Shown here: piece after piece, positions 52,952-61,268 of the stretch
Position numbering within the stretch: position 1 is the stretch's first letter
How the letters are laid out: each line of letters opens with the position of its first letter
Assembly (NCBI GenBank): GCA_028824015.1
Contig: JAPPFC010000044.1
Coordinates: forward strand, 1-64,000
DNA from: a bacterium
GTDB lineage: Bacteria; Actinomycetota; Acidimicrobiia; Spongiisociales; ZC4RG35
Direction of reading: 5' to 3'
DNA: 64,000 nucleotides
Notes under the pieces: model-generated
Told to the model about the DNA's origin: nothing
The model's input: the letters and a program-made list of their open reading frames with translations, nothing else
The model's database searches: none
Position numbers and translations under genes: made by a program

Positions 52952-54532
52952 TTATCGTCCCCCGATGCCCCGCTTCTTGAGTTCTTCCAGGATGGCCTCC
53001 AGGGAAGAGTCCACCCGGACCGATCGCCGCTCGGCCTCCGGCTTTTCTCTCTTGGGACGGGGGTGTTCGGTCCTCCGGGGGCGGGGGCGGGAGCGGGTCT
53101 GGCCGCGGGTCGCCCACTCCGGAAGGGCCTGCTTCACAGACAGGCTGACGCGCCGACGGTTGGTGTCGAGTTCGGTGATCTTGACTCTGATCTCCTGTCC
53201 GATCGAGAGTTCCATCTCGGGGGACTCCACCCGGTGCATGGCGATCTCCGAGACATGCACCAGCCCTTCGACCCCTTCGGCGATGGAGACGAAAGCGCCG
53301 AAGGGCACGGTTTTGGTCACCTTGCCCTCGATGACGTTCCCGACCTCGTGAGAGTCGGAGAAGACCGTCCACGGATCTTCCAGCGTCTGGCGCATGGAAA
53401 GGGAGATCCGCTCCCTCTCTCGATCCACTTCCAGCACCTTCACCATCACCTTCTCTCCAACCTCCACGACTTCGGAGGGATGGCTGATGTGCGTCCAGGC
53501 AAGTTCGGAGACGTGCACCAGTCCGTCCATCTTGCCCAGGTCCACGAACGCGCCGAACGGCACGACCGAGGAGACCGTGCCCTCGCGGGTCTCACCCTCC
53601 ACCAGGAGATTCATGAAGGAGTCCCGCTCCTCGGCCTGCTCCTCCTCGAGGAAGGCGCGCCGCGACAGCACCACGTTGTTACGCTGGCGGTCCAACTCGA
53701 TCACCTTGGCCTCGATCTCGGTGTCGACGAAGGGATGGAGGTTGCACACCCTGCGCAGGCCCACCAGCGAGGCCGGAAGGAAACCCCGGAGGCCGATGTC
53801 AACGATCAGGCCTCCCTTGACGACTTCGATGACGGTCCCCTTGACCGACTTGCTGTCCCTGTGTACTTCTTCCACCTTGCTCCAGGCTCGTTTGTACTGG
53901 GCCCGCTTCTTGGAGAGAATCGGGCGGCCGTTCTCATCCTCACGGGTGAGCACCACCCCTTCCACCTGGTCTCCCACCGAAACGATGTCTCGGGGATCGA
54001 CGTTCTTCTTGATGGACAACTCGTTGGCGGGAATCAGGGCCTCCGACTTGAAGCCGATGTCGACCAGGGCCCCCTCGATGTCCACGCTGACCACCGTGCC
54101 TTCCACCAGTTCGTTTTCCTTGAAGACCCTTATGTCCCGGCCCAGGGCCTGCTCGAATATGGCCTCATCGTCCAATCGGCTGGCTTCGGCTTCATCGACC
54201 GCGGGCCCCTCGGACGCGGTTGCCTCGCCGCCTTCCTCCGAGGCCTCGGGACTGTCCGCATCCTCCGCTTCTCCTGCGGCTTGGGGGGCTTCGGCCTCCT
54301 CCGGCTCCGCTGCGGCCTCCGCAGCCTCGGGAGCCTCGATCTCCCCCGTATCCCCTGCAGCCCCGTCGGCGATCGACTCGACTTCCCCTGCGGCGCCGTC
54401 GCTCTGCTCCGGGTTCTCGACGGTCTCCACACCGGGGTGTCCTGCCGGTGGCTCCTCCTGCAATGTCGCGGTCTTGGATGAAGCCGGCGCCGCCGTCTCG
54501 CCGACGGGCAGGTTTATTTGTTCGTCGCTCAT
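52952..54532 (-). CDS. rpsA: 30S ribosomal protein S1
   Basis: A 526-residue protein with four S1 RNA-binding domains in tandem (for example VEGTVVSVDIEGALVDIGFK, then GGLIVDIGLRGFLPASLV, VVPFGAFVDLGKMDGLVHVS and VPFGAFVSIAEGVEGLVHVS). It has a basic C-terminal tail and a ~110-residue acidic, Ala/Glu-rich N-terminal extension that is longer than in most actinobacterial S1 proteins. I chose ATG 54532 (MSDEQINLP); the frame is open to 54580. No clear Shine-Dalgarno is present. Confidence 0.94.
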   Translation of the reverse strand: MSDEQINLPVGETAAPASSKTATLQEEPPAGHPGVETVENPEQSDGAAGEVESIADGAAGDTGEIEAPEAAEAAAEPEEAEAPQAAGEAEDADSPEASEEGGEATASEGPAVDEAEASRLDDEAIFEQALGRDIRVFKENELVEGTVVSVDIEGALVDIGFKSEALIPANELSIKKNVDPRDIVSVGDQVEGVVLTREDENGRPILSKKRAQYKRAWSKVEEVHRDSKSVKGTVIEVVKGGLIVDIGLRGFLPASLVGLRRVCNLHPFVDTEIEAKVIELDRQRNNVVLSRRAFLEEEQAEERDSFMNLLVEGETREGTVSSVVPFGAFVDLGKMDGLVHVSELAWTHISHPSEVVEVGEKVMVKVLEVDRERERISLSMRQTLEDPWTVFSDSHEVGNVIEGKVTKTVPFGAFVSIAEGVEGLVHVSEIAMHRVESPEMELSIGQEIRVKITELDTNRRRVSLSVKQALPEWATRGQTRSRPRPRRTEHPRPKREKPEAERRSVRVDSSLEAILEELKKRGIGGR

Positions 54533-54641
54533 GTAGGAATAGGGATGGGGGAAGGGGTAGATGTTATTTCGTCCAAGCAAGCGCCTATGGCAGTCGGACT
54601 CCGCCTAAGTTTGGCACACCCGAGCGCACTCCGCAAATTGC

Positions 54642-57263
54642 CTAGCTCTTGCATTCCGCAAGGTTGCGTCCGAAGGCTACATCCACCTTCAGGGGAACCG
54701 CCAGATCCGCCACGCCCTCCATCACCTCCACGGTGAGCGCCGCCACATCCTCGAGGTCGTCCTCGGGTGTCTCAATGACCAGTTCGTCGTGGATCTGCAG
54801 GAGGAGACTGCACGAAGGACTCACCTGTCCGAGTCGGGAGGCAAGAACGATCATCGCCTTCTTGATGATGTCCGCGGCCGTCCCCTGCACGGGAGCGTTG
54901 AGCGCCATCCGCTCCCCCATCTGGCGGATCCGATAGTTGTCACTCCGGAGTTCAGGCAGGTAGCGACGACGCTTGAAGAGGGTGGTGGTGTACCCGTTCC
55001 TCCGAGCCTCCTGCACCATGCCGTCCATGAAGGACTTCACCGCAGGGAACTGGGAGAAGTAGGCGTCTATGTGCTCGGCTGCTTCCTCCCGGGAGATGTT
55101 CAGTCGCTGGGAGAGTCCGAATGCCTCCATCCCGTACAGCAGTCCGAAGTTGATGGTCTTGGCCCGGCGCCGCATGTCGGCAGTGACGTCCGAAACGTCC
55201 ACTTCGAAGACCCGGGCTGCGGTGGCGGTGTGAATGTCGACGTCGGACAAGAACGCCTCCAACAGGCCCGGATCGCGGCTGAAGTGGGATAGCACCCGCA
55301 ACTCGATCTGGGAGTAGTCGGCCACCAGCAGCAACTGCTCCGGACCGGCCACGAAGGCTCTTCTGACCGTCCTCCCCACCTCGGTGCGGATCGGGATGGT
55401 CTGGAGGTTCGGATTCTCCGATGAGACCCGACCGGTGGAGGTTCCCATCTGGTTGAACCGGGTGTGAATCCGCCCGTCGGCCCCGATAAGGGAGAGATAC
55501 CCGTCCACATGGGCCGAACGGATCTTCTCCAGCTGCCGGAACTCCAACAGCAGATTCACCAGGGGATGCTCCAGTTTGCCCAGCACCGAGGCGTCGGTGG
55601 ACGGTTTCCCGGTAGCGGTCTTCTTCAATACGGGAAGGCCCAGTTTTCCGTACAACACCTCCCTCAGTTGAAGGGTGGAGTTGACGTTGAAGGACCCGCC
55701 GGCCAGTCCGTAGATACGCTGTTCCAGCCCGGAGATGTCATCTCTAAGACTTCCGCTCAACTCAGACAAGTACTCCCGGTCCACCCCGATCCCCGCCTCC
55801 TCCATCTCGGCCAGCACACCCACCAGGGGCAACTCCACATCCGCGAAGAGCTCCATCTCTTCTCGCTCCTTCAGTTCGGAACGGAGGGGTTGGACCAGCC
55901 GGGCGATGGCCTCTGCCCTCAAGCCGATCTGATCGAACCGGGGACGAGGATCGAACGCCAGGCTGCCCTGTGTGGGGATGTCCTCCTCGGGAAGGTCTTC
56001 GGTGAGCGGCATGCCGATCATCCGCTCGGCCAACTCATCGAGTTGGTAACGACCGGTGGCGGGATTGATCACGTAGGCGGCCAGGGCGGTGTCGAATTCC
56101 AGGCCCCGCAACGTCACGCCCCTCGCCCCCAGCCACCGGATGAGAGGCTTGGCGTCGTGGGTGACCTTGGGGCGTTCAGGATCGGCGAGGATCTCCTCCA
56201 AACCGCCCACCACGTCCTCTGGCACCAGCGCCACCCGGTTCTCGCCCTCCCTCACCGCCAACCCGGCGAAGTGCTCGTCCCGCACCAACTCCAGCACCAG
56301 GGGATCGAGGTCACAAAGGTCCGCAACAGCTTGAGGTGTGGTCAGGACGCGGGTCTCCACCTCCACCCTGCCGACCTCCGGTTCGCCGCGTCCTCCCACC
56401 CGCACCGACTGGAGGTCCGTCCAGAGGCTGAAGAACTCCAGGGAAGTGACCAGTTCCCGGACGCGATCCACGTCCCACGCACGGCGGACCAGACCGGGGA
56501 TATCCACCTCCACCTCGAGGTCCCGCCGAAGCGTCATCAATTCCTTGTTGAGCAGGACCTGGGAACGGTTGTCGGAAAGATTGGCGCGGAGCCTGGGGGT
56601 GAGGTCCTCGAGGTTTTCGAACACCTTCTCCACCTCACCGTATTGGCCGATCAGCCGAGCGGCGGTCTTCTCCCCCACCCCCGGGACTCCCGGAAGGTTG
56701 TCGGAGTTGTCTCCCCGCAGAGCCGCGATTTCCACATACCGGGAAGGAGGGACCGAATAGCGCCTCTCCACCCACTCGGGAGTCACCTTCACCGTGTCGC
56801 TCACGCCCCGGCGGGTGTAGAGAACCTTGAAGTTCTCGTCCACCAACTGGAACACATCCCGATCACCCGTTACCGCCAGCACCTCCCATCCCTCCGCGGC
56901 AGCGCGGCCTGCCATGGAAGCGATCACGTCGTCGGCTTCGAAGCCCTCCTTGCGCAACTGCGGCACTTCCAAGGCCTCCAGGAAGTCCTGCAGGAGCGAG
57001 AACTGCGGAGCGAGCAGATCGGGAGTACGGGACCGCTGGGCCTTGTACTCCGGATACAGTTCCGTCCGAAAGGTCTGGCGGGAGACGTCCCACGCCACCG
57101 CCAGGGCCTCGGGCTGCTCGTCGGTCAGGAGCCTTATGAGCATGCGGGTGAATCCGAACACCGCATTGGTGACCTGGCCGGAGGACGTGGCGAGGTCCTT
57201 GGGAAGGGCGTAGAAGGCCCGGTAGGCGATCGAGTGTCCGTCGATCAGCGCCAGGGTCGACAT
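54642..57263 (-). CDS. polA: DNA polymerase I
   Basis: An 873-residue family A polymerase. The N terminus is a 5'-3' exonuclease (LIDGHSIAYRAFYALP; GFEADDVIAS). The middle domain keeps the 3'-5' exonuclease fold but LVLELVRDEHFAGLAV lacks the DxE metal motif, so proofreading is probably lost. The C terminus has motif A LLVADYSQIELRVLSHFS, motif B RRRAKTINFGLLYGMEAFG and motif C LQIHDELVIE. The ATG at 57263 shares sequence with the stop of the coiled-coil gene upstream. Confidence 0.96.
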   Translation of the reverse strand: MSTLALIDGHSIAYRAFYALPKDLATSSGQVTNAVFGFTRMLIRLLTDEQPEALAVAWDVSRQTFRTELYPEYKAQRSRTPDLLAPQFSLLQDFLEALEVPQLRKEGFEADDVIASMAGRAAAEGWEVLAVTGDRDVFQLVDENFKVLYTRRGVSDTVKVTPEWVERRYSVPPSRYVEIAALRGDNSDNLPGVPGVGEKTAARLIGQYGEVEKVFENLEDLTPRLRANLSDNRSQVLLNKELMTLRRDLEVEVDIPGLVRRAWDVDRVRELVTSLEFFSLWTDLQSVRVGGRGEPEVGRVEVETRVLTTPQAVADLCDLDPLVLELVRDEHFAGLAVREGENRVALVPEDVVGGLEEILADPERPKVTHDAKPLIRWLGARGVTLRGLEFDTALAAYVINPATGRYQLDELAERMIGMPLTEDLPEEDIPTQGSLAFDPRPRFDQIGLRAEAIARLVQPLRSELKEREEMELFADVELPLVGVLAEMEEAGIGVDREYLSELSGSLRDDISGLEQRIYGLAGGSFNVNSTLQLREVLYGKLGLPVLKKTATGKPSTDASVLGKLEHPLVNLLLEFRQLEKIRSAHVDGYLSLIGADGRIHTRFNQMGTSTGRVSSENPNLQTIPIRTEVGRTVRRAFVAGPEQLLLVADYSQIELRVLSHFSRDPGLLEAFLSDVDIHTATAARVFEVDVSDVTADMRRRAKTINFGLLYGMEAFGLSQRLNISREEAAEHIDAYFSQFPAVKSFMDGMVQEARRNGYTTTLFKRRRYLPELRSDNYRIRQMGERMALNAPVQGTAADIIKKAMIVLASRLGQVSPSCSLLLQIHDELVIETPEDDLEDVAALTVEVMEGVADLAVPLKVDVAFGRNLAECKS

Positions 57264-57562
57264 CAGAAGATGTCCTCGAAGGAACTCATCCGATCCAGCA
57301 GGCGATCCCGCTTGTGAAGAAGCACCGCCCTGCGGTGATCGATCTCGTCCAGGGCCCTCTCGAACCGCTCGACATCGGCCAGGGCCCGCTCGGCTTCGCC
57401 CTGATGCATCGAGGAACCGATCACCGCTGCGTCCCGCACCGCGTCGTCGGCGAGGTGGCGGTGGTAGTCCAACTCCGCAGAGACGCGCCCTTCCTCCTGA
57501 TCGAGGTGCTTCAGCCGGTCGTTCACCGCAAAGATCTGTTTGGAGAGGCGGCGCTTTCCCAT
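57263..57562 (-). CDS. Small coiled-coil protein upstream of polA
   Basis: A 99-residue charged protein, predicted mostly helical with heptad patterning (FAVNDRLKHLDQEEGRVSAEL; ALADVERFERALDEIDHRR). Its last base overlaps the first base of the polA ATG on the minus strand, so the two are co-translated. No family assigned; a scaffolding or DNA-metabolism accessory role is only suggested by the context. Confidence 0.7.
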   Translation of the reverse strand: MGKRRLSKQIFAVNDRLKHLDQEEGRVSAELDYHRHLADDAVRDAAVIGSSMHQGEAERALADVERFERALDEIDHRRAVLLHKRDRLLDRMSSFEDIF

Positions 57563-57621
57563 GGCGATCCAGCATATCGGGACACTTTGTCTCCGGTTCC
57601 CTCTAAAATGTCATTCGGCAG

Positions 57622-57709
57622 GCCGGGATGGCGAAATCTGGCAGACGCGGTGGACTCAAAATCCATTGGGGGCAACTCCGTGTGGGTTCGAATCCCACTC
57701 CCGGCACCA
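57622..57709 (+). tRNA. tRNA-Leu (CAA anticodon), island integration site
   Basis: Class II tRNA: acceptor GCCGGGA/TCCCGGC, anticodon stem GTGGA/TCCAT with loop CTCAAAA (anticodon CAA), a long variable arm, T-arm with GGTTCGAATCC, and an encoded CCA (57707-57709). Its last 32 acceptor/T-arm bases are repeated perfectly at 61043-61074, marking it as an attachment site. Confidence 0.95.
57674..57705 (+). repeat. attL-like 32-bp direct repeat (3' end of tRNA-Leu)
   Basis: The segment from AACTCCGTGTGGGTTCG to CCCGGC inside tRNA-Leu(CAA), identical to 61043-61074. Integrases commonly use the T-arm and acceptor end of a tRNA gene as attB; this copy keeps the working tRNA. Confidence 0.8.
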
Positions 57710-57824
57710 AAGATCCGAATAGTCACCCAAGTGCCGATGTGCGACTGACCGGTGGATTAGAGGCTTACGTCCAGGGAAACGCCCGGATTGTCCCTGCCCC
57801 GCTCGCGCACGGTGTCCAGTTCGG

Positions 57825-58079
57825 CTAGTACCTCATCCAAGACTTGAGGAAGAATGTGCGGGCCGATGTCTTCTTTCGTTTTACCATGCACCGCGTTGGC
57901 ACCGTATCCCAGTCAACCCGGTCGAACGTTGCTTCGGCCAGCTCCATCACCTCCACTGCGTCGAAAGCGGCTGCTGAATAGAGGATCCACTCCGGAGAGC
58001 CTGGCTCTGCATTGCGGGCTCTTGCTCGGAGTTCAGCGGGTGTCAAGCGCACGACGTCGCTCTTCAACAGTCGTGTCAA
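57825..58079 (-). CDS. Hypothetical protein of the tRNA-Leu island
   Basis: An 84-residue protein with a TTG start at 58079. It overlaps the upstream 67-residue gene by 47 bp in another frame. The sequence (SDVVRLTPAELRARARNAEPG; FDAVEVMELAEATFDRVDW) looks soluble and partly helical. No family assigned. The overlap resembles the coupling of two-gene addiction modules, but no toxin or antitoxin motif is visible. Confidence 0.4.
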   Translation of the reverse strand: MTRLLKSDVVRLTPAELRARARNAEPGSPEWILYSAAAFDAVEVMELAEATFDRVDWDTVPTRCMVKRKKTSARTFFLKSWMRY

Positions 58080-58236
58080 TTCCTCTCGATCGCTTCCACG
58101 CCAGCCTGCGCTCGTTATCTCGGGTCGTAGATAACCCGGCCCTTATAAGCCTGTCTCTGCCTCGCTGCGCCCGCTCCAGCACTTCATCCATGGACAGGAT
58201 CTCCGGAGGAGACGGAGTGGCTTCTGTGAGTGTCAT
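58033..58236 (-). CDS. Small hypothetical protein, first of an overlapping island pair
   Basis: A 67-residue protein from the ATG at 58236, with a GGGGGTGA ribosome-binding site 6-7 nt upstream. The Arg-rich helical part (VLERAQRGRDRLIRAG; ERRLAWKRSRG) could bind nucleic acid. It overlaps the following gene by 47 bp. An alternative is that the two frames are one gene broken by a frameshift. Confidence 0.45.
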   Translation of the reverse strand: MTLTEATPSPPEILSMDEVLERAQRGRDRLIRAGLSTTRDNERRLAWKRSRGIDTTVEERRRALDTR

Positions 58237-58567
58237 GAGCGATCACCCCCCACAATACCAGGCAACTCCCAGGTTGGTCAGGACAAAAAGTAGATGTCGG
58301 GAGTAAGGAGCGAGTGCTCCGTGCACCAGGCGGTGACCGGATGCTGGAGGGCATCTCCGAGGAACTGTCGCGCATCGTGGACGCCCTGGGAGAGATAACT
58401 CGCTGTAAAACGAGTCTGACATAAGCGAGGTCTGTGGGTAGGACGGTTGTGATTCTGTCGATCGGAGAGATCTAGCGACAGGTTGTGTGCTATGCTGTCG
58501 CTATGACGTTTGGTGTGGTGAGGTTCTTGGTTTGCCTTTCGCTAACGGGGTGTGGGGGATAGCTGGC
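58237..58567. other. 331-bp region before the fic gene
   Basis: Contains no supported gene. It probably carries the divergent promoters of the small gene pair (minus) and fic (plus). The only clear structure is the 9-bp-arm operator at 58474-58504, annotated separately. Confidence 0.5.
58474..58504. promoter_or_regulatory. Palindromic operator/promoter of the fic gene
   Basis: Perfect inverted repeat TAGCGACAG - 13 nt - CTGTCGCTA. The 13-nt spacer together with the right arm contains TGCTATGCT, an extended -10-like element, so a dimeric repressor bound here would block transcription. It ends 63 nt before the proposed fic start. The repressor could be the Fic protein's own C-terminal winged-helix region, or an unlinked factor. 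Confidence 0.6.
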
Positions 58568-59878
58568 GTGGCGGAGTATCGGCGGGTGTGGTGGACGCCT
58601 CGGTTCGAGGGTCCCACCCGGGCAGATCGGGCGGGCGGCTGGTACCACCCCTATTCACCGGATCTTCTGGCCGGGTGGGATCCGTCCATTCCCGGCTCGT
58701 TGGCCGCTGCGATCAGCGAAGCAGAAGAAGCGATAAGAGGGCTGAACCGATCCGATCTTCAACCTTCCGGTTTGGCCGGGTTGGGCCGGTTCCTGCTGAG
58801 AGCCGAGTCGGTGGGTTCGTCGGCCATCGAGGGACTGCGGGTGGGACCTCGCCGTTTGTTGGCAGCCGAGGAACAAAACGCTAGAGGGTGGGCGGTCAAC
58901 GACCGAGTGGCCCAAGAGGTGCTGGGGAACATCACAGCCATGCAACGGGCAACAGACCTGGGAACCCAGAGCCGGCCACTCACCCTAGGCGACATGCTGG
59001 AAGTCCACCATCTCCTGATGAGCCGCTCCCCCAACCCGGAACTGGGAGGAGTGCTGAGGGAGGAACAGAACTGGATCGGAGGCAGCAGTTTCAACCCTTG
59101 CAACGCCGCCTACGTCCCGCCCCCGCCAGACAGGGTGTCCGCGTTGATGACCGACCTGATGGCCTATGTCAACACCGACCATCACAGCCCCCTCACCCAA
59201 GCGGCCATAGCACACGCCCAGTTCGAGACGATCCATCCCTTCGGGGACGGCAACGGCCGAACCGGCCGGGCTCTAATCCACATAGTGCTCCAGAAACGCC
59301 AGGTGGCGCCCCGGTTCGTGCCGCCTATCAGTCTGGTTCTTTCCACATGGTCCGATTCCTACATAGCGGCTCTCATAGACTATCGGCACGAAGGACCGGC
59401 CGACAGCACCCAAAGATCCCAAGCCGTCGAACCCTGGCTGGAAACCTTCGCAGCCGCCACGAAGAGAGCGTGCCACGACGCTCTCGGGTTCAGCCACCGC
59501 ATAAACCAACTCACCGAAGAGTGGAACCAGAAACTGGGACGCTACCGCAAAGGATCAGCACTGGAACGACTAGTCGACGCCCTGCCCGGCAATCCTCTCC
59601 TGACTCTCGAACGCGCAACCCAACTGAGCGAACGATCCCCGGTCGCTACCAGAGCCGCGATCACCCAACTCCTACAAGCGGGCATACTGGTCCTCCGACG
59701 ATCCAGCACCCCCCGCAAGCGGACACTGGAAGCCCCCGACATCATCAAGCTGTTCACCTCCCTCGAACGCACCCTCGCCGCGCCGGGAGGCAACACCCAG
59801 CAAGAACCCCCCGTCCGACCCGTACCCGAAGGGCCACCACCGCGCCCACCCCAAACAGAACGGGGACTCAGCCTCTAG
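58568..59878 (+). CDS. Fic-family AMP-transferase, class II
   Basis: About 436 residues from a GTG at 58568. The catalytic motif HPFGDGNGRTGR is intact at about residues 222-233, so it can transfer AMP from ATP to protein hydroxyls. SSAIEG near residue 83 is the N-terminal inhibitory helix motif ((S/T)xxxE(G/N)) that makes class II enzymes self-restrained. The C-terminal part (ATQLSERSPVATRAAITQLLQAG) looks like a winged helix that could bind DNA, followed by a Pro-rich tail. It is island cargo with its own operator; a target is not predictable. Confidence 0.9.
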   Translation: MAEYRRVWWTPRFEGPTRADRAGGWYHPYSPDLLAGWDPSIPGSLAAAISEAEEAIRGLNRSDLQPSGLAGLGRFLLRAESVGSSAIEGLRVGPRRLLAAEEQNARGWAVNDRVAQEVLGNITAMQRATDLGTQSRPLTLGDMLEVHHLLMSRSPNPELGGVLREEQNWIGGSSFNPCNAAYVPPPPDRVSALMTDLMAYVNTDHHSPLTQAAIAHAQFETIHPFGDGNGRTGRALIHIVLQKRQVAPRFVPPISLVLSTWSDSYIAALIDYRHEGPADSTQRSQAVEPWLETFAAATKRACHDALGFSHRINQLTEEWNQKLGRYRKGSALERLVDALPGNPLLTLERATQLSERSPVATRAAITQLLQAGILVLRRSSTPRKRTLEAPDIIKLFTSLERTLAAPGGNTQQEPPVRPVPEGPPPRPPQTERGLSL

Positions 59879-60054
59879 CCGGCCCGATTCACCATTTCCC
59901 CGGTACAGCAGACCCAGGTCTTATCAGACATCGCCGAGCACACTCAAAGGTCGAATGACAACCCAGGGCCCTGCCGGTCGCGTTTCTGTTCGTCTCGGAA
60001 GCGGCGAAGGACATCGAGGGTCTACCACGTTCGCCCCGTGCGCAGCGAACGTTT

Positions 60055-60831
60055 CTAAGATCCGGGCGAGAGATTCCACTTGGTGCCGTACTTCTTCCTC
60101 AGCGCCAGGGTCTCTTTGCACATGAGAACATGCACCCCGTCCATCATACGGCCGTACGGTGGTGTCCCGACGATCAACTCGCCTACTGCCTCTTTGCTGC
60201 AGATCACATCCTCCATCGCGGCTACCCAAACCGACAACCCATCCGCAACCTCCCAGAAGTCAGCTTTGGCCACAACCCGCTCGTAGCCACCCACTCCAGG
60301 AAGGGCATCCACCACATTCACCATCCCCGCCGACGTCATCAGCCGTCTGTACCCGGACAGAGCGTGTTCCTCGACCGGCCCCCACTCGTCTCTCTCCAAC
60401 GGCCGCGCCTCCAACACCTCCAAGACCTCCTCCACCCGAGCTAGATTGTCTGACTCCATGCTGGGAGTGACATCGGTGTTGTAACTCGGGTAGGGAGCCC
60501 CCCGCAAATACCCGGCGCCCATCCCCACAAACACGAACTCAACCCCCCGGTCTGTGAGAGTGCTCAACACCCGCACAGGATCAAACCGAACATGCTCCTC
60601 CCCCCGGCGTTCACAGCCGAACCGCAACGACCCATCAACATAAGCCTCCCAACGCTCCAACCGCTGGGCCGGGGAACGCTTCAAGTGAGCAGCTATCTGC
60701 GAAAACCAACCGTTCGGGTCGTCGTCCTCCGGTATCGGGGGAAGACTCCGAGCATAAGCGAGGAACGCCCTAGTGTTTTCGCTAAACGTCTCCTCAACAG
60801 GCAATGGCGTCGGGCTAATCCTGGTTTGCAT
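60055..60831 (-). CDS. Nucleotidyltransferase-fold protein (AbiEii/MNT-like), divergent
   Basis: A 258-residue protein. Residues ~85-115 (VLSTLTDRGVEFVFVGMGAGYLRGAPYP, then NTDVTPS) resemble the GxxA core of minimal nucleotidyltransferases used as toxins or antitoxins and in abortive infection. The usual DxD is reduced to one Asp (TDVT), so catalysis may be altered. The N-terminal ~80 residues are extra. Placement on a tRNA island beside Fic supports a defence or addiction role, which is inference. Confidence 0.55.
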   Translation of the reverse strand: MQTRISPTPLPVEETFSENTRAFLAYARSLPPIPEDDDPNGWFSQIAAHLKRSPAQRLERWEAYVDGSLRFGCERRGEEHVRFDPVRVLSTLTDRGVEFVFVGMGAGYLRGAPYPSYNTDVTPSMESDNLARVEEVLEVLEARPLERDEWGPVEEHALSGYRRLMTSAGMVNVVDALPGVGGYERVVAKADFWEVADGLSVWVAAMEDVICSKEAVGELIVGTPPYGRMMDGVHVLMCKETLALRKKYGTKWNLSPGS

Positions 60832-61042
60832 CCGAACCCCCTTCCCCCTCTGAGGTTAGCTTGACACCACCAAGACCAATGGACAGGATAGATGGTAGAT
60901 ACCGGGAGTAAGCGACAGGCGCATGTCACAGGCTTACTGGATCTCATTGGTTGCGCGACGGTACTTCTTCGGTACTGTCGCCTGACCGCGCTTGACTTCC
61001 TCCGTTACTTCGCCGGTAGTCACGCTGATTCTCGTGCTATGG

Positions 61043-61074
61043 AACTCCGTGTGGGTTCGAATCCCACTCCCGGC
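61043..61074 (+). repeat. attR-like 32-bp direct repeat (orphan tRNA-Leu 3' end)
   Basis: Identical to 57674-57705 over 32 bp, followed by GCC in place of ACC. The upstream sequence does not form the rest of a tRNA, so this is a fragment left by integration. About 65 nt before it, CGACGGTAC and GTACTGTCG form a 9-bp hairpin near the island's right end. Confidence 0.8.
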
Positions 61075-61268
61075 GCCGCCTTTTCACTCCGGTGTGGGCT
61101 TCGACGAGCAGGCCGAAGCTCCCTGTTCACCGGGGGCGGACCGCCGTAGCCTTGTGGAGTCGTTGTGACAAGCCCTGCGCCTGGAACCGGACCGCGCCGG
61201 GAAGCGTTGAGGCGGGTGTCCTGGTTGTGTCGTTAACCGAGCGACAGCCCGCCTAAAGTTTAATCACT

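Larger units (their letters stand above)
57674..61074. mobile_element. 3.4-kb tRNA-Leu island (Fic and nucleotidyltransferase cargo)
   Basis: The interval is bounded by perfect 32-bp direct repeats, the left one forming the 3' end of a functional tRNA-Leu and the right one an orphan tRNA fragment. That is the classic outcome of site-specific integration at a tRNA. Inside are an overlapping pair of small minus-strand genes, a Fic protein with its own palindromic operator, and a nucleotidyltransferase-like gene. No integrase, excisionase or replication gene is visible, so the island is either a deletion remnant or a passenger needing a recombinase elsewhere. Confidence 0.7.

Noticed and set aside
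60957-61074. A second complete tRNA gene at the right island end
   Set aside because: Only the T-arm and 3' acceptor strand match tRNA-Leu; the upstream bases form a different hairpin and supply no D-arm, anticodon arm or 5' acceptor strand.
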